From positions 1,198-40,642 of the forward strand of contig CAJFQR010000002.1 of the NCBI GenBank assembly GCA_904419105.1: DNA of 39,445 nucleotides, given 5' to 3'. Made by a program: the position numbers and the translations under genes. A model generated the notes under the pieces. That model worked only from the letters and a program-made list of their open reading frames with translations, was not told where the DNA came from and searched no databases. This document shows positions 29,022 through 36,944 of this stretch, in pieces. Position 1 is the stretch's first letter, and every line of letters begins with the position of its first letter. The DNA comes from Candidatus Avimicrobium faecavium. GTDB lineage: Bacteria > Bacillota > Clostridia > Oscillospirales > Ruminococcaceae.

Positions 29022-30038
29022 ATGAAACAGTCCACCATCATCGCCATCGCCGGTGCAGCCGCCATCGCCGTTCTCGGCGCCGTGGCCCTGCCCCTGACTC
29101 AGACCGCCTCTGCCGACATCACCGAGGACCGCGCCAGGGAAATCGCCCTTGCGGACGCCGGCCTCGCCGAGGCGGATACCCAGTACCTCCGCACCAAGGC
29201 CGACTATGACGACGGCCGCTCGGTCTACGAGGTGGAGTTCTACGCCGATGGCACCGAGTACGACTACGAGATTGCCGCCGCCGACGGCACGATCCTCTCG
29301 AAGGACTATGACGCCGAGGGCTACGCCCCGTCCGCCGCTCAGCCGGCCGGCTCCGCCGGTGGCATCACCGAGGACCGCGCCAGGGAGATCGCCCTTGCGG
29401 ACGCCGGCCTCGCCGAGGCGGACACCCAGTACCTCCGCACTAAGGCCGACTATGACGACGGCCGTTCGGTCTACGAGGTGGAGTTCTACGCCGATGGCAC
29501 CGAGTATGACTACGAGATTGCTGCCGCCGACGGCACCATCCTCTCGAAGGACTATGACGCCGAGGGCTATGCCCCGTCCGCCGCTCAGTCGGCTGGTTCC
29601 GCCGGGGACATCGGCGCCGACCGCGCTAAGGAGATTGCCCTTGCGGACGCCGGCCTCACCGAGGCGGATGCCCAGTACCTCCGCACCAGGGCCGACTATG
29701 ACGACGGCCGTTCGGTCTACGAGGTGGAGTTCTACGCCGATGGCACCGAGTACGACTACGAGATTGCCGCCGCCGACGGCGCCATCCTCTCGAAGGACTA
29801 TGACGCCGAGGGCCTTTCCTGCCAGAGCGGCAGCAGCACCGAAGCGGCGCTCACCGAGGCGGAGGCCAGGGCCATCGTCGCCGGGCGTGCGGGGGTGGAG
29901 GGCACCTTCCGGGAGCTGAAGCTGGACCGGGACGACGGCCGGCTGGTGTACGAGGGGGAGATGCGGTCCGGCCGTACCGAGTACGAGTTTGAGATCGACG
30001 CCGTCACCGGCGCGGTGCTCAGCTGGGAAGTGGAGTAA
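29022..30038 (+). CDS. Secreted protein with four PepSY-type repeats
   Basis: Signal peptide MKQSTIIAIAGAAAIAVLGAVALPLTQTASA; three near-identical 82-aa repeats (DRAREIALADAGLAEADTQYLRTKADYDDGRSVYEVEFYADGTEYDYEIAAADGTILSKDYDAEG) plus a divergent fourth. Confidence 0.92.
   Translation: MKQSTIIAIAGAAAIAVLGAVALPLTQTASADITEDRAREIALADAGLAEADTQYLRTKADYDDGRSVYEVEFYADGTEYDYEIAAADGTILSKDYDAEGYAPSAAQPAGSAGGITEDRAREIALADAGLAEADTQYLRTKADYDDGRSVYEVEFYADGTEYDYEIAAADGTILSKDYDAEGYAPSAAQSAGSAGDIGADRAKEIALADAGLTEADAQYLRTRADYDDGRSVYEVEFYADGTEYDYEIAAADGAILSKDYDAEGLSCQSGSSTEAALTEAEARAIVAGRAGVEGTFRELKLDRDDGRLVYEGEMRSGRTEYEFEIDAVTGAVLSWEVE
29116..29812 (+). repeat. 246-bp tandem repeat, 3 copies, coding PepSY domains
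   Basis: Exact 246-bp period between (A/G)CATC landmarks at 29120, 29366, 29612; nearly identical nucleotides. Confidence 0.9.
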
Positions 30039-30159
30039 AGCGCAGACCATACGCTCACGGCAGAGACCGGCAGAATAAGGGCCGGGCAGGGGCGCAGAAC
30101 CGTCCCTGCCCGGCCTTTGCCTTTCGCAGGCCCTGCCGTGGGTTTTTGTTTTCGGCCTT

Positions 30160-31026
30160 TTATTTCTCCTCCAGCAGCTGCGCCCTTGCCCTCGCCATCT
30201 CGGCCAGCGCCTCCTCCCCGGGCTCCGGGTAGCGGGGCTCACAGGCCTCCAGCGTCTCGGCCACCAGCTCCGCCATCAGGTACCGGGTGTACCACTTCTG
30301 GTCCGCCGGCAGCACATACCACGGGCTGTGCCCGGTGCTCGTCTCCTCCAGCACCTCTTCATACAGCGCCTGATACTCCTCAAACAGCGCCCGGTCCCGC
30401 AGGTCGGACGGGGCAAACTTCCACCGCTTGTCCGGCTCCTCCAGCCGCTCGAGGAACCGCTCCCGCTGCTCCTCCTTCGACAGGTGCAGGAACACCTTGA
30501 CCATCCGGTAGCCGTTTTCGTACAGGTACTCCTCAAAGTCCCGGATCTGCCGGTACCGTTTTTGGAAGAAGTCCTTCTCCCCGTCCTCCAGCACCCGCTC
30601 CGGCAGCCGGTAGGTTTTCCAGATGCCCCGCAGCCGCACCGCCAGCACATCTTCGTACTGGCTCCGGTTGAAGATCCCGATCTTCCCCCGCTCCGGCAGC
30701 TCCCGGACGATCCGCCACAGGTAGTCGTGGGCCAGCTCCTCCCCGGTCGGCGCCTTGAAGCTGTGGACCTGCACCCCCTGGGGGTTCAAACCGGCCATCA
30801 CATGCTTGACCAGGCTGTCCTTCCCCGAGGCGTCCATGCCCTGCAAAAGAAAGACGAGCCCCTCCCGCCCGTCGGCGTAAAAGGCGTCCTGAAGCCGCCG
30901 GATGCGCTCCAGCTGCTCCGGCAGCTGTCCCTCGATCTCCGCCCGGTCGGCGTCCCCGGCGTCGGTGGGCCTCTCCCGGAGGGAGAGCTTCTCCCCCTCC
31001 TTTACCCGGAATTTTGCAAGATCCAT
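30160..31026 (-). CDS. ppk2: PPK2-family polyphosphate kinase
   Basis: VFLLQGMDASGKDSLVKHVMAGLNPQGVQVHSFKAPT, GIFNRSQYEDVLAVRL, WYVLPADQKWYTRYL. Confidence 0.93.
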   Translation of the reverse strand: MDLAKFRVKEGEKLSLRERPTDAGDADRAEIEGQLPEQLERIRRLQDAFYADGREGLVFLLQGMDASGKDSLVKHVMAGLNPQGVQVHSFKAPTGEELAHDYLWRIVRELPERGKIGIFNRSQYEDVLAVRLRGIWKTYRLPERVLEDGEKDFFQKRYRQIRDFEEYLYENGYRMVKVFLHLSKEEQRERFLERLEEPDKRWKFAPSDLRDRALFEEYQALYEEVLEETSTGHSPWYVLPADQKWYTRYLMAELVAETLEACEPRYPEPGEEALAEMARARAQLLEEK

Positions 31027-31293
31027 ACCGATCCCTCCCTTTTCTCCCAGCATAGCAGACCCGATGGCGGATTCTGTGAACAAACCGTATCCCGGGAAAA
31101 AATTCCCGCCTTCTGCCAGCCTGGCCTCCATCGTACCACAGCCCCGGGCCTCCATCAACCGGCAAACTTCGCCAAATTTTTGCTGCAATTTTTTACATCT
31201 TCGGCTGCACGAAAAGTCCAAACTGTGCTATACTGTATGAATGACAGCATGACGCTATGCGGCCCGCCGCCGCGGAAAGGCAGGAGAAGATCG

Positions 31294-31809
31294 TTGTTCC
31301 CCATCTGTATGACAGCAGCCCGTCCGGAGTTTGACACCCTCCCGGTGATGAAGGTCACCCACTATCCCCTGGAGCCCCGGGACTACAAGCCCTTTGCCCA
31401 GGGCATCGTGGCGGTGGATCCCCAGCGGCTCTATCTGCGCCTCTGGGCCTTTGAGACCCCGCCGGAGCCGGAGAGCCGCATCCTGCTGGTGCTCCGGCAC
31501 GCCGGCCGCACGCTCACCGCCGCCGCCGGACCGGAGGGGGTCTCCGCCGCGCTGGACGGCGCCCCCTGTGCCCCGCTGGCCTGCCACCCGTTCACCGGGG
31601 ACGACCTCCAGGGCCGCTATTGGGGCTGGCTGGCGGAATACCCGGCGGACCTCCTCGGAGAGCTCGCCCCGGGGGACTCCCTCACCGGCAACCTCTACAA
31701 GTGCTCCGACGGCCGCCGCCCCCACCTCGGCAGCTTCTTCCCGATGGCCGATCCGTCCCGTCCCCTGTCCCCGGAAAACGACGGCGCCTTTGTGCTCCGT
31801 CCCTTCTGA
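31294..31809 (+). CDS. CBM9-like (carbohydrate-binding family 9-like) domain protein
   Basis: LQGRYWGWLAEYPADLLGELAPGDSLTGNLYKCSDGRRPHLGSFFPM; TTG start at 31294 has SD (aggag), alternative ATG 31309. Confidence 0.5.
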   Translation: MFPICMTAARPEFDTLPVMKVTHYPLEPRDYKPFAQGIVAVDPQRLYLRLWAFETPPEPESRILLVLRHAGRTLTAAAGPEGVSAALDGAPCAPLACHPFTGDDLQGRYWGWLAEYPADLLGELAPGDSLTGNLYKCSDGRRPHLGSFFPMADPSRPLSPENDGAFVLRPF

Positions 31810-31843
31810 CCCACCGTTTTCAGTTAAAAGGAGAGGTTTTGCG

Positions 31844-31954
31844 ATGAAACTGTTTGCCAAGCTCCTGTCCGCCGCCGGCGTCCTGGCCGGCCTTGCCTAT
31901 CTGGCCTGCCGCGCCGTCGGCTCCCGCCTGCACACCGCCCGCAAGGAGGACTGA
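31844..31954 (+). CDS. 36-aa single-TM small protein
   Basis: MKLFAKLLSAAGVLAGLAYLACRAVGSRLHTARKED; SD aaaaggagag 5'; between two same-strand CDS. Confidence 0.6.
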   Translation: MKLFAKLLSAAGVLAGLAYLACRAVGSRLHTARKED

Positions 31955-31959
31955 TCCCC

Positions 31960-32457
31960 ATGCCCCGGACATACGACTTCACCATCCGCCCCTGGCAGGA
32001 GGCGGACCTGCCCGCCCTGGTCACCATCTGGAACCAGGTGGTGGAGGACGGCGTCGCCTTCCCCCAGGAGGACCTCCTCACCGAGGAGGCCGGCCAGGCC
32101 TTCTTTGCCGCCCAGAGCCGCACCGCCGTGGCCGTCACCCCCGCCGGGGAGGTGCTCGGCCTCTACATCCTCCACCCGAACAACATCGGCCGCTGCGGCC
32201 ACATCGGCAACGCCAGCTATGCGGTGCGCCGGGACGCCCGGGGCCGCCATGTCGGCGAGGCGCTGGTCCGGGACAGCCTGGCCGCTGCCCCGGCCTGCGG
32301 CTTTTGTGTGATGCAGTTCAACGCCGTCGTCGCCTCAAACCCGGCCCGCAAGCTCTACGAGCGCCTCGGCTTCGTCCCGCTGGGCACCGTCCCCGGCGGC
32401 TTCCGCCTGCCGGACGGCAGCTACTCGGACATCTGCCTCTACTACCACACCCTCTGA
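31960..32457 (+). CDS. GNAT family N-acetyltransferase
   Basis: IRPWQEADLPALVTIWNQVVEDGVAFPQ...HIGNASYAVRRDARGRHVGEALVRDSL...NPARKLYERLGFVPLGTVPGGF. Confidence 0.88.
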   Translation: MPRTYDFTIRPWQEADLPALVTIWNQVVEDGVAFPQEDLLTEEAGQAFFAAQSRTAVAVTPAGEVLGLYILHPNNIGRCGHIGNASYAVRRDARGRHVGEALVRDSLAAAPACGFCVMQFNAVVASNPARKLYERLGFVPLGTVPGGFRLPDGSYSDICLYYHTL

Positions 32458-32458
32458 G

Positions 32459-32486
32459 AAAAGCAGGCCCTGCGCCTGCTTTTTTC
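32459..32486 (+). terminator. Intrinsic terminator
   Basis: AAAAGCAGGC-cctgc-GCCTGCTTTTTT. Confidence 0.8.
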
Positions 32487-32558
32487 CTGCCCCGGCGCCG
32501 TCCATATTCCCCTCTGTAATCCCATCCCGGCCCCGTTCCCCGGGAAAAAGGCCGCCCC

Positions 32559-32740
32559 GCCGGGCAGTTTTCCACAGCTCCCGGCGCCGCTGCGGCGGGT
32601 TTTCCCCGGCAGATGCTGCCATCTTTTCCGGAAAACCCCGATGCCGCAGGGAAATTCCGGCGGTTTTCCCCGGTAAACCGCTGCTTTTCCCCGTCCTTCC
32701 CCACCGCCCGGTGGAAAAGTCTGTGGAAAGTGTGGAAAAC
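32559..32740. other. Intergenic DnaA-box array (third cluster)
   Basis: TTTTCCACA 32568-32576; GGTGGAAAA 32710; TGTGGAAAG 32722; TGTGGAAAA 32731; 32711-32740 matches the dnaA-leader array 19283-19312 at 29/30 positions; 32559-32578 shares a 20-mer (GCCGGGCAGTTTTCCACAGC) with 17643-17662. Confidence 0.8.
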
Positions 32741-32767
32741 TCAACAGAGCGTATACCCCGCCGCAAA

Positions 32768-32797
32768 AAACGCCCCGGGCCGCCGGCCCGGAGCGTT
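32768..32797 (-). terminator. Intrinsic terminator for the minus-strand GNAT
   Basis: Minus strand AAACGCTCCGGGCCGGCGGCCCGGGGCGTTTTTT. Confidence 0.7.
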
Positions 32798-32805
32798 TGT
32801 CTGGT

Positions 32806-33243
32806 TCAGAGGGATTTTTCCATCAGGATATGGGGCACCGGCGCGTAGGAGAGGGTGAACACCTCCCCGGCGGTGTGATAGCCCATGTTCTCATAGAAGG
32901 CCTGGGCGGATACCCGGGCGTCCAGCTGGACGGTTTCGGCGCCGGCGTCTTTGGCGAGGGCCTCCAGCCGGGCCAGCAGCCTGCGTCCGATGCCCTCCCC
33001 CTGGAAGTCGGGGTCGACGCAGAGGTATTCGATCCGGCGCACCGGCCCGGCGTTCGTCATCGAGCCGAAGCCGGTCAGGCTGCCGTCCTCATCAAAGGCG
33101 GCCAGCAGGACGCAGTCCTTTTCAAAGGAGAAGTCCTCGTCGTAGATGGAGAGCCCGAGCGGCTGGCGCATGACCCGGTCCCGGAGGGCGAGCCCGGCCC
33201 GGTAGGCGGGGCTGTCATAGCCGATGCGCTGGATGGTAGTCAT
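32806..33243 (-). CDS. GNAT family N-acetyltransferase
   Basis: RIEYLCVDPDFQGEGIGRRLLARLEALAKDAGAETVQLDARVSAQAFYENMGY. Confidence 0.92.
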   Translation of the reverse strand: MTTIQRIGYDSPAYRAGLALRDRVMRQPLGLSIYDEDFSFEKDCVLLAAFDEDGSLTGFGSMTNAGPVRRIEYLCVDPDFQGEGIGRRLLARLEALAKDAGAETVQLDARVSAQAFYENMGYHTAGEVFTLSYAPVPHILMEKSL

Positions 33244-33325
33244 TGTGGATCGACTCCTTTGCGTGGAATTTGGGACCATTATAGCACAAACCGCCGGAAA
33301 ACGAAAGCGCCCCGCCCCGCAGGCA

Positions 33326-33357
33326 AAAAAACACCCCCGGCTCCCGGGGGTGTTTTT
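33326..33357. terminator. Bidirectional intrinsic terminator
   Basis: AAAAACACCCCCGG-ct-CCCGGGGGTGTTTTT. Confidence 0.8.
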
Positions 33358-33411
33358 ATACAGGGACTTGGAGCAGGCCCTTCGCCCTGCCCGGCCGCAC
33401 GCCGCGGCTGT

Positions 33412-34935
33412 TCAGTCCACCAGCTTCTCCAGCTCCTTGATGTGCTCGGTCTCGTTGGAGGTCTTGTGCTTGGCCTGCTTGGCATACAGGTGTACCGCCG
33501 CCTGGCTCTTCTTGATCGACTGCATCGTACCGGCGCCGGCCACGCAGCCGCCCGGACAGGCCATGCCCTCCAGCAGATAGCCGTTGTACTTGCCGGCCAC
33601 CGCGTCCTTGAGCATCTTGTAGCAGTCCCGCAGGCCCTCGGCGTTCATCACCTTCACCTCGCGGTCGGGATACCGCTCCTTGATCACATTCACCACGCTC
33701 CGGGCCACGCCGCCGGCCACCGCAAAGTCGCGGCCGTCGGTGGAGGCGTCGTTGACGCCGTCCGGATCCTCCTCCATCGCAGCCAGATCCAGCTCCCGCG
33801 CCGCAAAGATGCCCGCCATCTCCTCAAAGGTCAGTACAAAGTCCACCTCGCTGCGCACGCTCTTGCGCATCGCCTCGAGCTTCTTCGCCGCGCACGGCCC
33901 GATGAAGACCACCCGGCCTCCCGGGCGCTCCTTTTTGATCAGCCGCGCGGTGAGCACCATCGGGGTCAGCGCCATCGAGATGCAGTTGGCGTATTCGGGG
34001 AAGCGCTTCTTCGCCATCACCGACCATGCCGGGCAGCAGGAGGTGCCCATGAACGGGATCTTCTCCGGCACCTCGGCGATGAAGTCCTCCGCCTCCTGGG
34101 TGGCGCACAGGTCGGCGCCGATGGCCACTTCAAACACATCGGCAAAGCCCAGCTTCTTCATTGCGGCACGCAGCTTGCCGGGGGTCACCTTCGGCCCAAA
34201 CTGCCCGACAAAGCTCGGCGCAACGGCGGCGTATACCCGCTCGCCCGACTGGATCGCCCGGATCACCTGGAAAATCTGGCTCTTGTCCGCAATGGCGCCA
34301 AAGGGGCAGTTTACCAGGCACTGCCCGCAGGAGACGCACTTTTCGTAGTCGATCTCCGCCTTGCCGTTTTCATCGGTGTGGATGGCGTCCATGCCGCAGG
34401 CCGCCGCACAGGGCCGCTCCTGGGTGATGATGGCATGGTAGCCGCACACCTCGGCGCAGCGGCCGCACTTGATGCACTTCTCCTGGTCGATGCGACTGCG
34501 GCCGTTGTACCGGTCCAGCGTAATGGCCCCCTTCGGGCACACCTCCACACACGGGTGGGCCAGGCACCCCTGACAGCCCTCGGTCACCAGCAGCCGCTTT
34601 TCGGCACAGCCGTTGCAGGCAAACTTGATGATGTTGATCAGCGGCGGGGTGTAATAGGTCTCGTCCCGGTCGGCAGCCTCAATGTTGTCCGAGATCGGCG
34701 CGTGTTCACCGGCGCCGCGGTAGGGCAGGCCCATTGCCAGCCGCAGCCGCTCCCCTACGATCGCCCGCTCCAGAAAGACATCGTTGCGGAAGTTCCCGAC
34801 CTCGCCGGGGATGATCTTGTACGGCAGCTCCTCGATGCGCTTGGCCACCGGCCACTCGGTGTGATAGGCCATCCGCGCCACTTCGGTGAAGATCATGTGG
34901 CGGATCTCCTGGATTCGCGTCTCAACGCCTCGCAT
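33412..34935 (-). CDS. [FeFe] hydrogenase, group B-like, with N-terminal 4Fe-4S ferredoxin clusters
   Basis: CIKCGRCAEVCGYHAI, CVSCGQCLVNCPFGAI; H-cluster motifs FMGTSCCPAWS, VFIGPCAAKKLEA, EGMACPGGCVAGAGT; start MRGVETRIQEIRHMIF (ORF-track 36144 start is over-extended). Confidence 0.92.
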   Translation of the reverse strand: MRGVETRIQEIRHMIFTEVARMAYHTEWPVAKRIEELPYKIIPGEVGNFRNDVFLERAIVGERLRLAMGLPYRGAGEHAPISDNIEAADRDETYYTPPLINIIKFACNGCAEKRLLVTEGCQGCLAHPCVEVCPKGAITLDRYNGRSRIDQEKCIKCGRCAEVCGYHAIITQERPCAAACGMDAIHTDENGKAEIDYEKCVSCGQCLVNCPFGAIADKSQIFQVIRAIQSGERVYAAVAPSFVGQFGPKVTPGKLRAAMKKLGFADVFEVAIGADLCATQEAEDFIAEVPEKIPFMGTSCCPAWSVMAKKRFPEYANCISMALTPMVLTARLIKKERPGGRVVFIGPCAAKKLEAMRKSVRSEVDFVLTFEEMAGIFAARELDLAAMEEDPDGVNDASTDGRDFAVAGGVARSVVNVIKERYPDREVKVMNAEGLRDCYKMLKDAVAGKYNGYLLEGMACPGGCVAGAGTMQSIKKSQAAVHLYAKQAKHKTSNETEHIKELEKLVD

Positions 34936-35214
34936 AGTATTCCCTCTCTTTATACAACTGAAAAATTTCAAACGGTTTTTTCTCCGGGCCCCGCCAAAAG
35001 GCGAAAGCCCGCTTCTACCATCATACCGGAAATCCCGCCGTCTGTAAAGTGTCAAAAACTTAACAAATTTTCCGGCAGCCGCCCCCGGTTTTGGGCACTT
35101 CGCCAAACCGCCCGCCTCCGCAAACGGGCAGCCGGTTTGCCCCCGGCCCTGTTCCCGTGGTATACTGATAATTGACGAGTTATGGAAACCCCGAGACCGA
35201 AAGGAGGGCTCCCG

Positions 35215-36114
35215 ATGAGTGAAAAAAACCGCAGCCTGCTCCGGGCCGTTCTGCTGTGTGTGGTGCTGGTTATCCTGGCGTTTCCGGTCCCGGCCAGCGC
35301 CGATGCCGGACCAAAGCCGTCGGTGCGGATCCGGTTTGAAAATATGGGCGAGGCGCTCTGCTATGGCACCCTGCTCTCCGAAAGCGATTCCACCGGCCCG
35401 TACAGCGCATGGGATGGAACGGAGGAAGATATCCGGACCCGGGAAGAGTATCCCCATTCCGATTATCCGCCCCGTGCGGTATGGGAGGCCTTTGCCGCCT
35501 ATCAGGACCCGGACGGCTGCTTCTTTTTGCAGAAGAGCTGGACGGTGAGCGAGACCGGGGAGATCGCGTGGACCTACTATCCGCCGGACCGCTTCAAGAT
35601 CCTCCTCTACTATCCGGAGACCGGGACCTTCGTCTCCAGCGGGATCTGTGAGAGCTATGCCTTCGACTCCTATTATACGGTGGATATGGCCGGCGTGGAC
35701 CCGGCCGCAGGGCTCACAGCCCGCCGTTCCTATGACTACCGGCAGGAGGTGACGGCGCTGGCCGCCCGCTTCGTCCTCACCATCGCCGCCGAAACGGCGG
35801 TCGCGCTGCTCTTCGGCTTCCGGGAAAAAAGGCAGTTCCGGGTCCTTCTGGCGGTCAACCTCGCCACACAGCTCGCCCTGAACCTGCTGCTCGGCCTGAG
35901 CGGCTATCGCTCTGGGCCCTGGGCCTTCGCCCTGGCCTACCTGCTGCTGGAGCTCGCCGTCATCGCCGCCGAGGCCGCCCTCTACCGCCGGTTCCTGCCG
36001 CCGCCCGCCCCGCCGCAGAAGGTCCGGTCCTACGGCGTCTATTCCCTTGTGGCAAACGGGGTCTCCTTTGGGGCCGGATGGCTCCTCTCCGGCTTCCTTC
36101 CGGACCTCTTCTGA
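35215..36114 (+). CDS. Membrane protein with signal peptide, extracytoplasmic domain and C-terminal TM helices; function unknown
   Basis: MSEKNRSLLRAVLLCVVLVILAFPVPASADA; SD aaggagg; extended -10 TGgTATACT at 35158-35166. Confidence 0.7.
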   Translation: MSEKNRSLLRAVLLCVVLVILAFPVPASADAGPKPSVRIRFENMGEALCYGTLLSESDSTGPYSAWDGTEEDIRTREEYPHSDYPPRAVWEAFAAYQDPDGCFFLQKSWTVSETGEIAWTYYPPDRFKILLYYPETGTFVSSGICESYAFDSYYTVDMAGVDPAAGLTARRSYDYRQEVTALAARFVLTIAAETAVALLFGFREKRQFRVLLAVNLATQLALNLLLGLSGYRSGPWAFALAYLLLELAVIAAEAALYRRFLPPPAPPQKVRSYGVYSLVANGVSFGAGWLLSGFLPDLF

Positions 36115-36520
36115 AAAACCGGTCTCTCCGCCGGACGGCGGCAACCCCCGCTATTTATGAATAAATCGTAAATTTTCGGTATTCTTTCTGTGAAACACCC
36201 GGATGTGTTGCATTTTTCTGCAACAAACCCCCGGATTCTGCCGGTTGGGTGAAGGGGATCTTTTCTCCCCACACCCGCACCTTGAAAACGGACCTGTCCT
36301 TCCGCCGCCGGGGGCGCCCCTTTGCCTGTATGGCAAAAGCTGCGGTTCCCCACCGGGAAGGCAACGCGCGGACGCCCCGCCCACCCCGACCGGCTCCCCG
36401 GAGCCCTCGGCCGCAATGGCCGTACCGGACGGCCCCGCCCGCCGCCGCGGCGCCGCTCTTTCTGCGCCCACCCGCCGGCTGTCTGCACAGGGACACCATA
36501 TTGCCAGCTCCCCTGCCTCC

Positions 36521-36940
36521 GCCAGACAAAAGCCGCTGCCCGAGGGCCCGCAAGCCCCCCCGCCAGCTCCCTGCCGGAGCCGCCCCGCCCCTGCCGAAGC
36601 CGCTTCCCAGCCGAAAGCCCTCCGCCAGACAAAAGCCGCCGCCCGAGGGCCCGCAAACCCGCCGTCAGCTCCCCGCCGGGCCGCTTCCCGACCGAAAGCC
36701 CCTGCCAGACAAAAGCCGCCGCCCGAGAGCTCGCAAGCCCCCCGCCAGCTCTCTGTCGGGCCGCTTCCCGGCCGAAAGCCTTCCGCCAGCCAAAAGCCGC
36801 CGCCGAGGGCTCGCAAACCCACCGCCAGCTCTCTGCCGGGCCGCACCGCCCTCGCCGGGCTGCTTCCCGGCCGCAAGCCCCCGCCAGGCGAAGGCCGCCG
36901 CCCCACGGCCCTCAAGCCCATCACCCGGGCGGCGCTCCCG
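36521..36940. repeat. GC-rich minisatellite, five imperfect copies, basic period ~81 bp
   Basis: Landmark GCCAG(A/C/G)(C/G)(A/G)AA at 36521, 36624, 36704, 36785, 36883 (spacings 103, 80, 81, 98); two copies carry ~20-bp insertions. Confidence 0.85.
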
Positions 36941-36944
36941 CTTT

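Noticed and set aside
33412-36144. 910-aa minus-strand ORF as one giant hydrogenase fusion
   Set aside because: Only 33412-34935 has protein-like, conserved sequence; the rest is open frame through an intergenic region and antisense to the 35215-36114 gene
36521-36940. CRISPR array
   Set aside because: Repeats are contiguous and imperfect with no unique spacers and no cas genes
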